A stretch of 64,000 nt of DNA from Psychrobacillus vulpis (GTDB lineage Bacteria; Bacillota; Bacilli; Bacillales_A; Planococcaceae): contig NZ_VDGI01000011.1 of the NCBI RefSeq assembly GCF_006861825.1, positions 1-64,000 of the forward strand, given 5' to 3'. The position numbers were made by a program, and so were the translations under genes. This document shows positions 15,842 to 25,527 of the stretch, piece after piece. A model generated the notes under the pieces. It searched no databases. It was not told the DNA's origin and saw nothing but the letters and a program-made list of their open reading frames with translations. Each line of letters starts with the position of its first letter. Position 1 is the stretch's first letter.

Positions 15842-18800
15842 TTATTTTTTCAAAAGGTCCAATTGCTTAGTCTTCTGTTTACTAGAAGTTTCCAGAAATG
15901 CTTTCATTGCTGCAGCATCATTCGTCAATCCTTCGCGTTTAAAAGTTGCAATTAAATCGAGCATTTTCTTATAATCATTTGGCACAACTTTTATAAATTT
16001 TTCTACAGCTTCATCCCAATTATCTAGGATTTTTATAGCTTTCGTACTTTTCGTATAATAATAATGATCCATTATTAGTTGGCGTATTGTATGCCTTTCT
16101 TCCAACGATTCAATGCGTTTAAGTCCAATCATTTCTGTGTTGCATTTTTGCTTAAATCCGTCCAAGTCATCAACAAGTACATACGCAATTCCGCCTGACA
16201 TTCCTGCGCCGAAATTTTTTCCCACATCCCCTAGTATGACAGCACGACCACCCGTCATATACTCGCATCCGTGATCCCCAATGCCTTCTACCACAACATC
16301 TACTCCACTATTTCGAACTGCAAAGCGCTCCCCAGCACGACCATTTATAAATGCAGTTCCACTTGTTGCACCGTAAAGCGCAACATTTCCAGCTATAACA
16401 TTTTCTTCAGCTGCACCTTGAATAGGTGCAGTAACAATTAGCTTCCCACCTGATAACCCTTTTCCAAAATAATCATTTACATCCCCTGTTACATACATGG
16501 ACATCCCTTTTGGTACAAATGCACCGAAACTCTGCCCAGCTGCTCCTGTAAATCGAAGAGTAATGGAATCATCAGCTAAACCTCTAGCTCCATATTTTTT
16601 GGAAATTTCACTTCCAATAATTGTGCCTACAACACGGTCAGTGTTCGCAATTGAATAATTCAATTCAACTTTTGTTTCACTCAGAATCGCATGTTGAACT
16701 TTTGGTAAAAGTTCACGTAAATCAAACGATTCGTCCATTTTATGATTTTGAAGATTTTTAAATGTTCGCGGTCCCTCTAATTGATACAAAAGCGCAGTTA
16801 AATCCAATTGTTTGGCTTTCCAATGTTCTTTTGCACGATCACTTACTTCAAGTACATCTGTTCGTCCTACCATCTCTTTAACTGTTCTAAATCCAAGTAG
16901 CGCCATATACTCACGTACTTCTTCCGCTACGAAACGCATATAGTTTACGACATAATCTGCACTGCCTGTAAATTTATCTCGTAGTTCCGGATTTTGTGTA
17001 GCTATGCCAACTGGACAAGTGTCTAAGTGACAAGCACGCATCATGACACAGCCCAAAACAATTAATGGCGCTGTCGCAAAACCATATTCCTCTGCTCCAA
17101 GTAGCGCTGCCATTACAACATCTTTACCTGTCATCAATTTTCCGTCTGTCTCAAGCACAACTCTGTCCCTTAGTCCATTCAACATTAATGTTTGATGTGC
17201 TTCAGCTAAGCCAAGTTCCCATGGTAGTCCAGTATGTTTAATACTCGTTTTCGGTGATGCACCTGTTCCCCCATCATATCCACTAATAACAATTACATCG
17301 GCAGCCCCTTTCGCTACCCCTGCAGCAATTGTTCCTACACCAGATTTTGCAACAAGTTTCACACTAATTCGTGCATGCCTATTTGCATTTTTTAAATCAT
17401 GGATTAACTGAGCCATGTCTTCGATTGAATAAATATCATGATGCGGAGGTGGGGATATTAAACCTACTCCAGTTGTCGATCCACGAACATCGGCCACCAA
17501 CGGATATACTTTATTGCCTGGTAATTGTCCACCTTCACCTGGTTTCGCGCCTTGTGCCATTTTAATCTGCAATTCATCGGCTTGTACTAAATAATGACTA
17601 TTAACTCCAAATCGACCAGAAGCAATTTGTTTGATAGCACTTCTACGATTGTCTCCATTAGCATCTAATTTATATCGACTTGGATGCTCTCCACCTTCCC
17701 CACTATTACTTTTACCACCAAGTTGATTCATTGCTATAGCAAGCGTTTCATGTGCTTCTTTGCTTAATGAACCAAATGACATAGCACCCGTTTTAAAACG
17801 TTTGACGATGGAATCTACCGACTCAACTTCTTCCAGTGGTATACGTTTAGAATCCTTTTTGAAAATCAGTAAGTTACGTAAAAATCCAATACGTTCTTCA
17901 TTCGCCATTTCAGCATATTGTCTATATAAACCGTAATCACCTTTTCGAGTTGCCCACTGCAGAGTATGAATCGTTTTAGGATTAAACGCATGATGTTCTC
18001 CTGTGTTCCTCCACTGAAAATCACTCCCTGAATCTAGTGAACCTATCGTGGAAGCAACAGCAGTTTGATGTCTTTTATTCGCTTCCTCTGCAATTGTTTC
18101 TAAATCTATTCCACCCAGTTGAGTTACTGTTCCTGTAAAATAACGGTCGATTACTTTTTTACTTATTCCTACTGCTTCAAAAATTTGAGCTCCTCTGTAA
18201 CTTTGGACAGTAGATATTCCCATCTTGGACATAACTTTTACTACTCCATCTGCAATACCTTTACTGTATTTAGAAACAGCTTCTGAGTAACTACTCTCAA
18301 TATGTCCATTTTCAATAGCTTCTGCAATTGTTGCATATGCAAGATATGGATTAATCGCATCTACTCCAAACCCTATAAGAGCAGCAAAGTGATGAACTTC
18401 CCTTGCCTCACCTGATTCAACAATAATACTTACTTTCGTTCGATTTCCTGAACGAAGTAAATGTTGATGAAGATGGCTTGCTGCTAACAGAACAGGAATT
18501 GTCGCTTGATTTGTATTTAACTCGCGGTCGGAAAGTATGAGTAATGAAATTCCTTGAGAAATCAATTTATCTACCTTTTTGGAGATGCTCTTTAAATCTT
18601 TTTCTAAATTTTCCGACATTTTTAACTGTATAATTGCACTTTCCAATATACGATAACTCGGTTCTTTTAATTGATTGAACTGATTATTCGTCAAAATTGG
18701 TGAATCTAATATGACCCGATGGCTATTCGAAGCAGATGGTTGTAGCAAATCTCCTTCTGCTCCAAGAAGTGTCATCGTCGAGGTCACAATATGCTCTCGT

Positions 18801-20374
18801 ATCGAATCGATAGGAGGATTGGTTACTTGAGCGAAAAGCTGTTTAAAATAATTAAATAACGATTGCGGTAGATCTGATAATACTGCAAGTGGTGTATCAT
18901 TCCCCATTGATCCAATTGGATCTTTGCCATCTAATGAGATTGGTATCATGTATTTATGAATATCTTCATAGGTGTAACCAAAAGCTTTTTGTTTGAATAA
19001 CAAATCATCTATTAGCTCTTTTTCTTCTTTTTCAGATGACAGTGTTACTAAATTTTCTTCTAACCATTGTTGATATGGCAATGCATTTGCCATATTGGAT
19101 TTAATTTCTTCATCTGAAATTATTCGCCCTTGTTCTAAATCAACAAGTAACATTTTCCCTGGACTTAAGCGATCTTTGTATAAAATATTTTCTTCTTCTA
19201 CATCTACTACTCCAACTTCCGAGGAGAAAATTATATAATCATCTTTTGTCACATAGTAACGAGCTGGACGCAATCCGTTACGATCTAAAATGGCTCCAAT
19301 TTGCTTTCCATCTGTAAATGCTAATGCAGTTGGTCCATCCCAAGGCTCCATTAAACTACTATGGTAAGCATAAAAGGCTTTATTCTCATTGTTGATGTGA
19401 GGGTTTTCTGTCCATGGCTCAGGAATAAGCATCATCGCAGTGTGGGCCGGAGTCCTTCCTGCTAAAACAAAAAATTCAAATGCATTGTCTAACATTGATG
19501 AGTCGCTTCCATTTGTATCAATAATCGGTAAAAGTTTTTGCAGGTCGTCACCGAATGCTTCTGATATAAACTGCTGTTCCCGCGCTTTCATCCAATTAAC
19601 ATTTCCACGTAATGTATTGATTTCCCCATTGTGAACTATATATCTATTTGGATGTGCCCGTTCCCAACTCGGAAATGTATTTGTACTATATCGAGAATGA
19701 ACTAAAGAGAATGCAGATGTAAATAATTCATCTTGAAGGTCGAGATAAAAAAGATCTACTTCTTCAGGAGTAAGTAATCCTTTGTAAACGATTGTCTCAC
19801 TCGAAAGACTTGCACAATAGAACTTATATTCTTGTTGGGAAGCCCAATGCTCCACTTGTTTTCGAATAACATATAATTTACGCTCAAATGCTTTCTTGTC
19901 CTGTGTGTTAATAGCTTTAATAAATACTTGGCGAACAACTGGTACAGTTTCTTTTGCTTTTTCACTTAACATAGTTCTGTTAATCGGAACCGTTCTCCAT
20001 CCAATTAGTTCTTGCCCTTCAGCGAGGATAGTTTCATTTATTTTTTTCTCGACTGCTTCACGTTCTTCCGTTTCGTTCGTAAAAAAAAGCATTCCTACTC
20101 CATAATTTCCTCTATTCGGTAAATTCCATTCATTACATACAACTCGAAAAAATATATCTGGGATTTGTACCATCAACCCTGCACCATCTCCAGTTTGCCC
20201 ATCGCTACCTCGACCAGCTCGATGATCGAGGCGACATAACATCTCTAATCCCTTTTTTACGATATCATGTGTAGCTCTTCCTTTTACATTTGCATATAAA
20301 CCTATCCCACATGCGTCATGTTCTAACTCAGGATTATACATCCCTTGAGCTTTCGGTAACTGATGAAATGTCAT
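15842..20374 (-). CDS. gltA: Glutamate synthase large subunit
   Basis: A 1510-residue enzyme forming two glutamates from glutamine and 2-oxoglutarate. A short propeptide precedes catalytic Cys22 (HDACGIGLY), which must become N-terminal. The class II amidotransferase domain (RYSTNTFPSWERAHPNR), central domain, FMN/2-oxoglutarate domain (SGYDGGTGASP, KTSIKHTGLPWELGLAEAH) and 3Fe-4S cysteines in CVMMRACHLDTCPVG follow. The C-terminal GXG helix carries GRAGERFAVRNSG. An earlier in-frame ATG at 20389 lies inside the ribosome site, and GGAGGGG is 6 bases before ATG 20374. It is divergent from gltC, which presumably activates it. Confidence 0.97.
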   Translation of the reverse strand: MTFHQLPKAQGMYNPELEHDACGIGLYANVKGRATHDIVKKGLEMLCRLDHRAGRGSDGQTGDGAGLMVQIPDIFFRVVCNEWNLPNRGNYGVGMLFFTNETEEREAVEKKINETILAEGQELIGWRTVPINRTMLSEKAKETVPVVRQVFIKAINTQDKKAFERKLYVIRKQVEHWASQQEYKFYCASLSSETIVYKGLLTPEEVDLFYLDLQDELFTSAFSLVHSRYSTNTFPSWERAHPNRYIVHNGEINTLRGNVNWMKAREQQFISEAFGDDLQKLLPIIDTNGSDSSMLDNAFEFFVLAGRTPAHTAMMLIPEPWTENPHINNENKAFYAYHSSLMEPWDGPTALAFTDGKQIGAILDRNGLRPARYYVTKDDYIIFSSEVGVVDVEEENILYKDRLSPGKMLLVDLEQGRIISDEEIKSNMANALPYQQWLEENLVTLSSEKEEKELIDDLLFKQKAFGYTYEDIHKYMIPISLDGKDPIGSMGNDTPLAVLSDLPQSLFNYFKQLFAQVTNPPIDSIREHIVTSTMTLLGAEGDLLQPSASNSHRVILDSPILTNNQFNQLKEPSYRILESAIIQLKMSENLEKDLKSISKKVDKLISQGISLLILSDRELNTNQATIPVLLAASHLHQHLLRSGNRTKVSIIVESGEAREVHHFAALIGFGVDAINPYLAYATIAEAIENGHIESSYSEAVSKYSKGIADGVVKVMSKMGISTVQSYRGAQIFEAVGISKKVIDRYFTGTVTQLGGIDLETIAEEANKRHQTAVASTIGSLDSGSDFQWRNTGEHHAFNPKTIHTLQWATRKGDYGLYRQYAEMANEERIGFLRNLLIFKKDSKRIPLEEVESVDSIVKRFKTGAMSFGSLSKEAHETLAIAMNQLGGKSNSGEGGEHPSRYKLDANGDNRRSAIKQIASGRFGVNSHYLVQADELQIKMAQGAKPGEGGQLPGNKVYPLVADVRGSTTGVGLISPPPHHDIYSIEDMAQLIHDLKNANRHARISVKLVAKSGVGTIAAGVAKGAADVIVISGYDGGTGASPKTSIKHTGLPWELGLAEAHQTLMLNGLRDRVVLETDGKLMTGKDVVMAALLGAEEYGFATAPLIVLGCVMMRACHLDTCPVGIATQNPELRDKFTGSADYVVNYMRFVAEEVREYMALLGFRTVKEMVGRTDVLEVSDRAKEHWKAKQLDLTALLYQLEGPRTFKNLQNHKMDESFDLRELLPKVQHAILSETKVELNYSIANTDRVVGTIIGSEISKKYGARGLADDSITLRFTGAAGQSFGAFVPKGMSMYVTGDVNDYFGKGLSGGKLIVTAPIQGAAEENVIAGNVALYGATSGTAFINGRAGERFAVRNSGVDVVVEGIGDHGCEYMTGGRAVILGDVGKNFGAGMSGGIAYVLVDDLDGFKQKCNTEMIGLKRIESLEERHTIRQLIMDHYYYTKSTKAIKILDNWDEAVEKFIKVVPNDYKKMLDLIATFKREGLTNDAAAMKAFLETSSKQKTKQLDLLKK

Positions 20375-20495
20375 GTATATCCCCTCCATCTTGTCTAAAA
20401 AGTGACTTAGGAATATTGTATGTTTTCAAAATAATATAAACAATATATAATTTAGATATAATTCATCTGTTTTTTAGATAGATTAGGAGGAGACA
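20375..20495. promoter_or_regulatory. gltA-gltC divergent promoter with LysR-type box
   Basis: An AT-rich 120-base gap between divergent genes. ATCT-N7-AGAT at 20465-20479 is a dyad fitting the LysR T-N11-A pattern, and a second AGAT-N6-ATCT overlaps it upstream. In B. subtilis GltC binds such boxes in the shared gltC-gltAB region to activate gltAB and repress itself. Assignment to GltC here is by context. Confidence 0.55.
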
Positions 20496-21398
20496 ATGGA
20501 AATACGCCAGTTGAGGTACTTTATCGAAGTAGCAGAACGAGAACATATTTCTGAAGCAGCTATTCATTTACATGTTGCTCAATCAGCTGTAAGTAGACAA
20601 ATAGCAAATTTAGAAGATGAACTTGGAGTTGAATTGTTTGAACGAGTTGGAAGAAATGTGAAGCTAACACCGATTGGTAAGATTTTTTTAGAACATAGCA
20701 ACTCTGCGTTACAAGCAATCGATCATGCAAAAAAGCAAATTGACGAGTACTTAGACCCGGATAAAGGAACGATCAAAATCGGATTTCCAACTAGTTTAGC
20801 TGGTCACTTATTACCAACTGTCATATCTGCATTTAAAAAAGAATATCCAAATGTAGCCTTTCATTTACGTCAAGGATCATACAATTATTTGATTGAAGCC
20901 GTCAAATATAGAGAACTAAATTTAGCCTTTTTAGGACCACTTCCTCCTAAAGATGGATCGATTGACACCACAATATTATTTACAGAAAATTTTTCAGTAC
21001 TTTTACCATACAATCATCCGCTTGCCAAACGAGAGAAGCTGCCACTTATTGATTTGAGGAATGAGGATTTCGTTTTGTTCCCAGAAGGATATATTCTTAA
21101 TAAAATAGCCGTAGAATCATGTAATTCGGTAGGATTTACTCCGAAAATTTCATCAGAAGGAGAAGATATGGATGCTATTAAAGGTTTAGTTGCTGCAGGA
21201 ATCGGTGTAAGTCTATTACCTGAAAGTACTTTTTACGATTCGACACCAAGATTTACAGTAAAAATACCAATTGAATCTCCAATTATTCGTAGAACTGTTG
21301 GTATTATAAGTCCAGCGACCCGTCAGCTATCGCCTTCTGAAAAGGTGTTTCATCAATTTGTCATCCGTTTCTTCGCACTACTGGGTCAATATCAGTGA
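20496..21398 (+). CDS. gltC: LysR-family regulator GltC
   Basis: A 300-residue LysR-type activator, the same length as B. subtilis GltC. The N-terminal winged helix MEIRQLRYFIEVAEREHISE through AQSAVSRQIANLEDELGVELFERVGR is intact. The effector domain has GFPTSLAGHLLPTVI and GIGVSLLPES. Its position, divergent from gltAB and beside a T-N11-A dyad, supports the role of turning on glutamate synthesis when 2-oxoglutarate is high and glutamate is needed. The AGGAGG site is 5 bases before ATG. Confidence 0.9.
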   Translation: MEIRQLRYFIEVAEREHISEAAIHLHVAQSAVSRQIANLEDELGVELFERVGRNVKLTPIGKIFLEHSNSALQAIDHAKKQIDEYLDPDKGTIKIGFPTSLAGHLLPTVISAFKKEYPNVAFHLRQGSYNYLIEAVKYRELNLAFLGPLPPKDGSIDTTILFTENFSVLLPYNHPLAKREKLPLIDLRNEDFVLFPEGYILNKIAVESCNSVGFTPKISSEGEDMDAIKGLVAAGIGVSLLPESTFYDSTPRFTVKIPIESPIIRRTVGIISPATRQLSPSEKVFHQFVIRFFALLGQYQ

Positions 21399-21524
21399 TA
21401 AAAGCGTAGACAATCGTTGAGGTACTTGGTCGTGATGAATTCAAAAAGTAGCATTTGATAAAGCAATTAGTTATATTACAACCCTCTAAGACACCTTATT
21501 CAAATACAATAAATCAATAATAAA

Positions 21525-22230
21525 GAAAATCGTTGAAACGGCTCCCTTTCCGCGGACGTTGCCTTAGCCTCCTCGCTTCGCTGCGGGGTCTTCGGCTAAC
21601 GCTATTCCCGCAGGAGTGTCGCCTTTTTCAACGATTTTCTAGAAATTAAAAAGTAGAGTGTGGATTGTTGGATTCCCTCTACTTTTATTAGTTTTTGAGA
21701 CAACATTTTGCTGATTTTGCCAGATGGGTTTGTCTAATAGCCCCAATTCATAAGAAAATCGTTGAAACGGATCCCTTTACGCGGACGTTGCCTTAGAGTC
21801 CTTGCTTCGCTGCGGGGTCTTCGGCTAACGCTATTCCCGCAGGAGTGTCGCCTTTTTCAACGATTTTCTAGAAATTAAAAAGTAGAGTGTGGATTGTTGG
21901 ATTCCCTCTACTTTTATTAGTTTTGAGACAACATTTTGCTGATTTTGCCAGATAGGTTTATCTAATAGCCCAATTCATAAGAAGATCGTTAAAACGGCTC
22001 CCTTTCCCCGGGCGTTGCCTTAGCCTCCTCGCTTCGCTGCGGGGTCTTCGGCTAACACTATTCCCGCAGGAGTGTCGCCTTTTTCAACGATTTTCTAGAA
22101 ACTAATAAGTAGAGTGTGAACTATTGGATTCCCTCTACTTTTATTAGTTTTTGAGACAACATTTTGCTGATTTTGCCAGGTAGGTTTGTGTAATAGCCCA
22201 ATTCATAAGAAAATCGTTGAAACGGCTCGT
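21525..22230. repeat. Tandem array of about 228-bp units containing the palindromic repeat
   Basis: The motif CGTTGAAACGG recurs at 21531, 21760, 21987 (as CGTTAAAACGG) and 22215, giving spacings of 229, 227 and 228. Each of three complete units carries the dispersed palindromic repeat (inverted ends GAAAATCGTTGAAA/TTTCAACGATTTTC), then AAGTAGAGTGTGGATTGTTG, TTGAGACAACATTTTGCTGA and TTTGCCAGATAGGTTTGTC. The fourth begins and then diverges. The same unit, single copy, lies at 47125-47325. No coding frame spans it. Confidence 0.9.
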
Positions 22231-22350
22231 CAAGACAACTCTATGTGACAAATTGTATTATAGGGACTTTTTCACGAACTCCTCGAAGCTCAGGAGGAAG
22301 CTCGGCAGTCACCCACGGAAAGCGAATGCCAAAGCGCTAATTTCTATTAG
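22231..22350. repeat. Divergent GC-rich repeat tail
   Basis: After the fourth unit start the sequence changes to a different GC-rich block (CGAACTCCTCGAAGCTCAGG, AGGAAGCTCGGCAGTCACCC, ACGGAAAGCGAATGCC). Reverse-complemented, it resembles the block at 7345-7446 (GGCATTCGCTTACCTCCGAG). It is probably a second repeat family inserted at the end of the array. Confidence 0.5.
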
Positions 22351-22399
22351 GAACTATTGATAGAATATTTATTAGAAAGAAACTTATTAGTACTTTAAC

Positions 22400-22441
22400 A
22401 AAAAAACATGGATCGTGAAAATCACGGATCCCTGTCTTTTT
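22400..22441 (-). terminator. Terminator after ycsI
   Basis: On the reverse strand GGATCCGTG/CACGATCC around ATTTT is followed by a seven-T run. It closes the pxpA-ycsG-ycsI operon. Confidence 0.8.
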
Positions 22442-22467
22442 GGATTTCTTCTATATAATATAATTAT

Positions 22468-23259
22468 TTATAGAACACTTAGTTTTTCGTCTTTTAAATC
22501 ACTGATAAACATACACCCTGGAGCATGAGTAATCATAATAGAAGGTTTACTTTGCATTGCAACTGCTTGCGGTGTGACTCCACAAGCCCAAAATACTGGA
22601 ATTTCTCCTTCTTTAATCGTCACGGATTCACCAAAGTCAGGCTTAGCGATATCCTTAATACCAATCTGACTTGGCTCTCCAATATGAATTGGAGCACCGT
22701 GCACTCCAGGAAAACGAGAAGTAATTTGTATTGCTCGAATCGCATCCTCATGAGACATCGGACGCATGCTTACCACAGTCGGACCTTCGAATATTCCAGC
22801 TTTTTCACATGTTATATTTGTTTTATACATTGGTACATTACAGTTTTCTTCGATATGTCTAATTGGAATTCCTGCTTCCAGTAATGGCGTTTCGAATGTG
22901 AAACTACAGCCAATAAGAAACGCTACCATATCTTCTTCCCAATATTCAATAATATCCGTCACTTCATCAGTAAATACACCATCTTTATATATTCGGTACT
23001 TAGGAATATCCGTTCGAATATCTGCATCTTTTGCAATTAAGCTTGGAATATATGAACCTACTTCAGTTACATCTATTAAAGGGCAAGATTTTGGATTTCG
23101 TTGACAAAAAAGTAAAAAGTCAAATGCGTATTCTTTCTTCAATATTGCTAAATTTGCCTGGGTATACCCTTTTGCCATACCTGCTGTCGGACCTGTGATA
23201 TGGCCAGCACTTATTAGTTTACGCAAATCACTTGGAGCCGTTATCTCATAATTACTCAT
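22468..23259 (-). CDS. ycsI: DUF1445 protein (YcsI, D-glutamate cyclase-like)
   Basis: A 263-residue DUF1445 protein. Conserved stretches are GHITGPTAGMAKGYTQANLAIL, DFLLFCQRNPKSCPL, DMVAFLIGCSFTFETPL, TVVSMRPM, FPGVHGAPIHIGEP, PVFWACGVTPQAV and THAPGCMFISDL. The same domain occurs in mammalian D-glutamate cyclase, which makes 5-oxo-D-proline, so a role in feeding the adjacent 5-oxoprolinase is plausible. It is the last gene of a three-gene operon after the NRAMP-like transporter, as in B. subtilis ycsFGI. Confidence 0.88.
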   Translation of the reverse strand: MSNYEITAPSDLRKLISAGHITGPTAGMAKGYTQANLAILKKEYAFDFLLFCQRNPKSCPLIDVTEVGSYIPSLIAKDADIRTDIPKYRIYKDGVFTDEVTDIIEYWEEDMVAFLIGCSFTFETPLLEAGIPIRHIEENCNVPMYKTNITCEKAGIFEGPTVVSMRPMSHEDAIRAIQITSRFPGVHGAPIHIGEPSQIGIKDIAKPDFGESVTIKEGEIPVFWACGVTPQAVAMQSKPSIMITHAPGCMFISDLKDEKLSVL

Positions 23260-23273
23260 CTCTTCACTCCTTA

Positions 23274-24494
23274 CTATTTAAAAAGCAATGGAATTTGTTC
23301 AATTAGCGTCATGATTCCTAACACTCCCATAATAACAACAACTAGTCCACCAGTAATAGTTAACCAAATCGGATGCTTATAATCTCCTACAATATCCTTC
23401 TTATATGCTCCTACTAACATTGTTCCAAGTGCTAAAGGTAAGATTAATGCATTCAACGCACCTACAAGAAGTAGAATATTTACAGGTCGTCCAACTAAAG
23501 CAAATGTTATTGTTGATATTAAAATAAATACAATAATAACCCAGTTATGATATTTTTCAATCATAGGATGGAATGAACGAATAAATGATACTGAAGTATA
23601 AGCAGCTCCTACTACGGATGTGATGGCAGCAGCCCACATGATAACACCAAACATTCTATAACCAACTTCGCCTGCTGCTAGTTTAAATACGGAAGCCGGT
23701 GGATTTGCTGGATCAATTGCTAATCCTTGACTCACAACCCCAAGTACAGCTAAAAATAATGCAATTCGCATAATCCCTGTTACTGCAATTCCAGTTACAG
23801 AACTCTTTGTAACATCAGGTAACGATTCCACACCTTTGACTCCTGCATCTAAAAGACGGTGGCCTCCAGCAAAAGTAATATATCCACCTACTGTTCCACC
23901 TACAAGTGTTACGATAGCAAATATACTTATTTCAGATGGTGCAAATGTATTGATAACCGCTTCCCCAACTGGTGGTGACGTAGTAAAAGCAACATATACC
24001 ATTAAAATAATCATGACAAAGCCTGCAATTTGGGCAACTTTATCCATAGCTTTCCCAGCTTCTTTTACAACAAATATAAAGATGGCGAATGCCGCACTTA
24101 TAATAGCACCGGTAATTGGATCTATTCCAAGCATCGCATTTAAGCCTAATCCTGCTCCGGCAACGTTCCCTATATTAAATGCTAGTCCACCCATTACAAT
24201 AAGTATAGCTAAGATTACTCCAAGTCCCGGTAATACTTTGTTTGCAATCTCTTGTCCACGTAATCCTGAAACTGCGATGATTCTCCACACATTCACTTGT
24301 GCAAAAACATCTAGTAACAAAGAAATTAATATAACAAATCCAAAGCTAGCAGCTAATTGCTGAGTGAATACAGTTGTTTGCGTTAAAAACCCTGGGCCTA
24401 TAGATGATGTTGCCATTAAAAATGCTGCACCAAGTAGGACGCTTTTACCAACTTTCTTTTTAGTACCTGCTTTTTCTATTTTTTGCTCTCCCAT
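23274..24494 (-). CDS. ycsG: NRAMP-family transporter YcsG
   Basis: A 406-residue membrane protein with about 11 hydrophobic segments, belonging to the NRAMP-like family. The first helix SSIGPGFLTQTTVFTQ corresponds to the metal-binding region of true NRAMPs (D-P-G-N), but the Asp and Asn are not present here (SIGPGFL). Metal transport is therefore doubtful and an amino-acid-like substrate is possible. It sits between pxpA and ycsI, suggesting transport of 5-oxoproline, glutamate or a related compound. Confidence 0.85.
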   Translation of the reverse strand: MGEQKIEKAGTKKKVGKSVLLGAAFLMATSSIGPGFLTQTTVFTQQLAASFGFVILISLLLDVFAQVNVWRIIAVSGLRGQEIANKVLPGLGVILAILIVMGGLAFNIGNVAGAGLGLNAMLGIDPITGAIISAAFAIFIFVVKEAGKAMDKVAQIAGFVMIILMVYVAFTTSPPVGEAVINTFAPSEISIFAIVTLVGGTVGGYITFAGGHRLLDAGVKGVESLPDVTKSSVTGIAVTGIMRIALFLAVLGVVSQGLAIDPANPPASVFKLAAGEVGYRMFGVIMWAAAITSVVGAAYTSVSFIRSFHPMIEKYHNWVIIVFILISTITFALVGRPVNILLLVGALNALILPLALGTMLVGAYKKDIVGDYKHPIWLTITGGLVVVIMGVLGIMTLIEQIPLLFK

Positions 24495-24511
24495 ACAAAC
24501 ATCTCCCCTTA

Positions 24512-25270
24512 TTAGAACACTGCGGAAACTACAATACTGTTGCTCTCCAAAGTTTCTTTAATATATTTTGCGAAAGATACAGCGTGATCTCCATCCCCAT
24601 GAATGCAAATTGTATCTGCTTTTATCATTACTTCTGTATTTTGTTGAGAAATTACTTTTCCTTCTGTTACCATCCTCACTACTTGCGCTACGGATTTGTT
24701 CGTATCTGTAATAAGTGCATCACTTTGTTGACGAGAAGTTAATGATCCATCTGACTGATAAGTACGATCTGCAAATACTTCATGAGCTGTTCGTAAACCA
24801 ATGCTCTCACCAGCAGTTGTTAGTTCACTACTTGCTAAACCAAACAATACTAATGAAGGTGAAACGTCATAAACAGCTTGGGCTATTGCATGTGCGAGCT
24901 CAGAATCTTTTGCTGCCATATTATACAATGCGCCATGTGGTTTAACATGTTGCATTTCCTCTCCAAAAGTCGCCAAAAATCCATTTAAAGCACCGATTTG
25001 GTAAACAACGATGTCGTATCCTTCTTGAGGAGTGATTTTCATTTCTCTTCGACCAAATCCATTTAAATCTGGTAAACCAGGATGTGCACCTATTTTGACG
25101 CCATGCTCAATTGCTAACTTTACAGTTTCTCGCATTACGCTAGGATCTCCAGCATGAAATCCACATGCAATATTAGCAGAAGTAATATATTTTAATATTT
25201 CCTTTTGTTCTCCGAGTTGATATCGCCCAAAACTTTCCCCAAGGTCACAATTTAAATCTGCTCGAAACAT
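24512..25270 (-). CDS. pxpA: 5-oxoprolinase subunit A (LamB/YcsF family)
   Basis: A 252-residue LamB/YcsF protein, subunit A of the bacterial ATP-dependent 5-oxoprolinase. Signature stretches are [74 protein letters not shown] and [15 protein letters not shown] 15 bases upstream is in frame but lies within the GGAGGGG ribosome site, so ATG 25270 is chosen. PxpB and PxpC are encoded on the opposite strand across a shared promoter region. Confidence 0.92.
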   Translation of the reverse strand: MFRADLNCDLGESFGRYQLGEQKEILKYITSANIACGFHAGDPSVMRETVKLAIEHGVKIGAHPGLPDLNGFGRREMKITPQEGYDIVVYQIGALNGFLATFGEEMQHVKPHGALYNMAAKDSELAHAIAQAVYDVSPSLVLFGLASSELTTAGESIGLRTAHEVFADRTYQSDGSLTSRQQSDALITDTNKSVAQVVRMVTEGKVISQQNTEVMIKADTICIHGDGDHAVSFAKYIKETLESNSIVVSAVF

Positions 25271-25527
25271 TCTTATCCCCTCCAAAAGTAAAGTAAAATA
25301 GTTCTGTAAAAAAATACAAAGTTCCGAAATAAGGAACTGTAGTTTTGAAACTTAAACCAAGTTTAGCACAATTAGATTTTTCTGAATAGATATTATTTTA
25401 GGACTTTTATTTTTAAGGAATAGTGAGATTTTGACTTGTAATTTGTTTTTAGACAATTATAATTATTACTATAAATTCATTTTTAGGAACTCTAGTACCA
25501 TATTTCGAAACTAAAGGAGCTGTTTTT
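25271..25527. promoter_or_regulatory. pxpA-pxpB divergent promoter region with palindrome
   Basis: A roughly 250-base AT-rich gap separates the divergent pxp genes. AGTTCC (25320-25325) and GGAACT (25333-25338) form a dyad with a 7-base spacer, suiting a dimeric regulator. A related half (AGGAACT) recurs near 25485. The IclR-type gene at 27284-28033 is the obvious candidate binder. No riboswitch motif was recognised. Confidence 0.45.

Noticed and set aside
21525-22230. CRISPR or tandem rRNA-type repeat
   Set aside because: Units of about 228 bases are nearly identical along their whole length and contain inverted ends, with no short-repeat and unique-spacer structure.
23836-24363. 175-residue forward frame opposite ycsG
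   Set aside because: It is rich in Pro, Ala, Thr and Ile as expected for the complement of a membrane-protein gene, and ycsG itself is clearly conserved.
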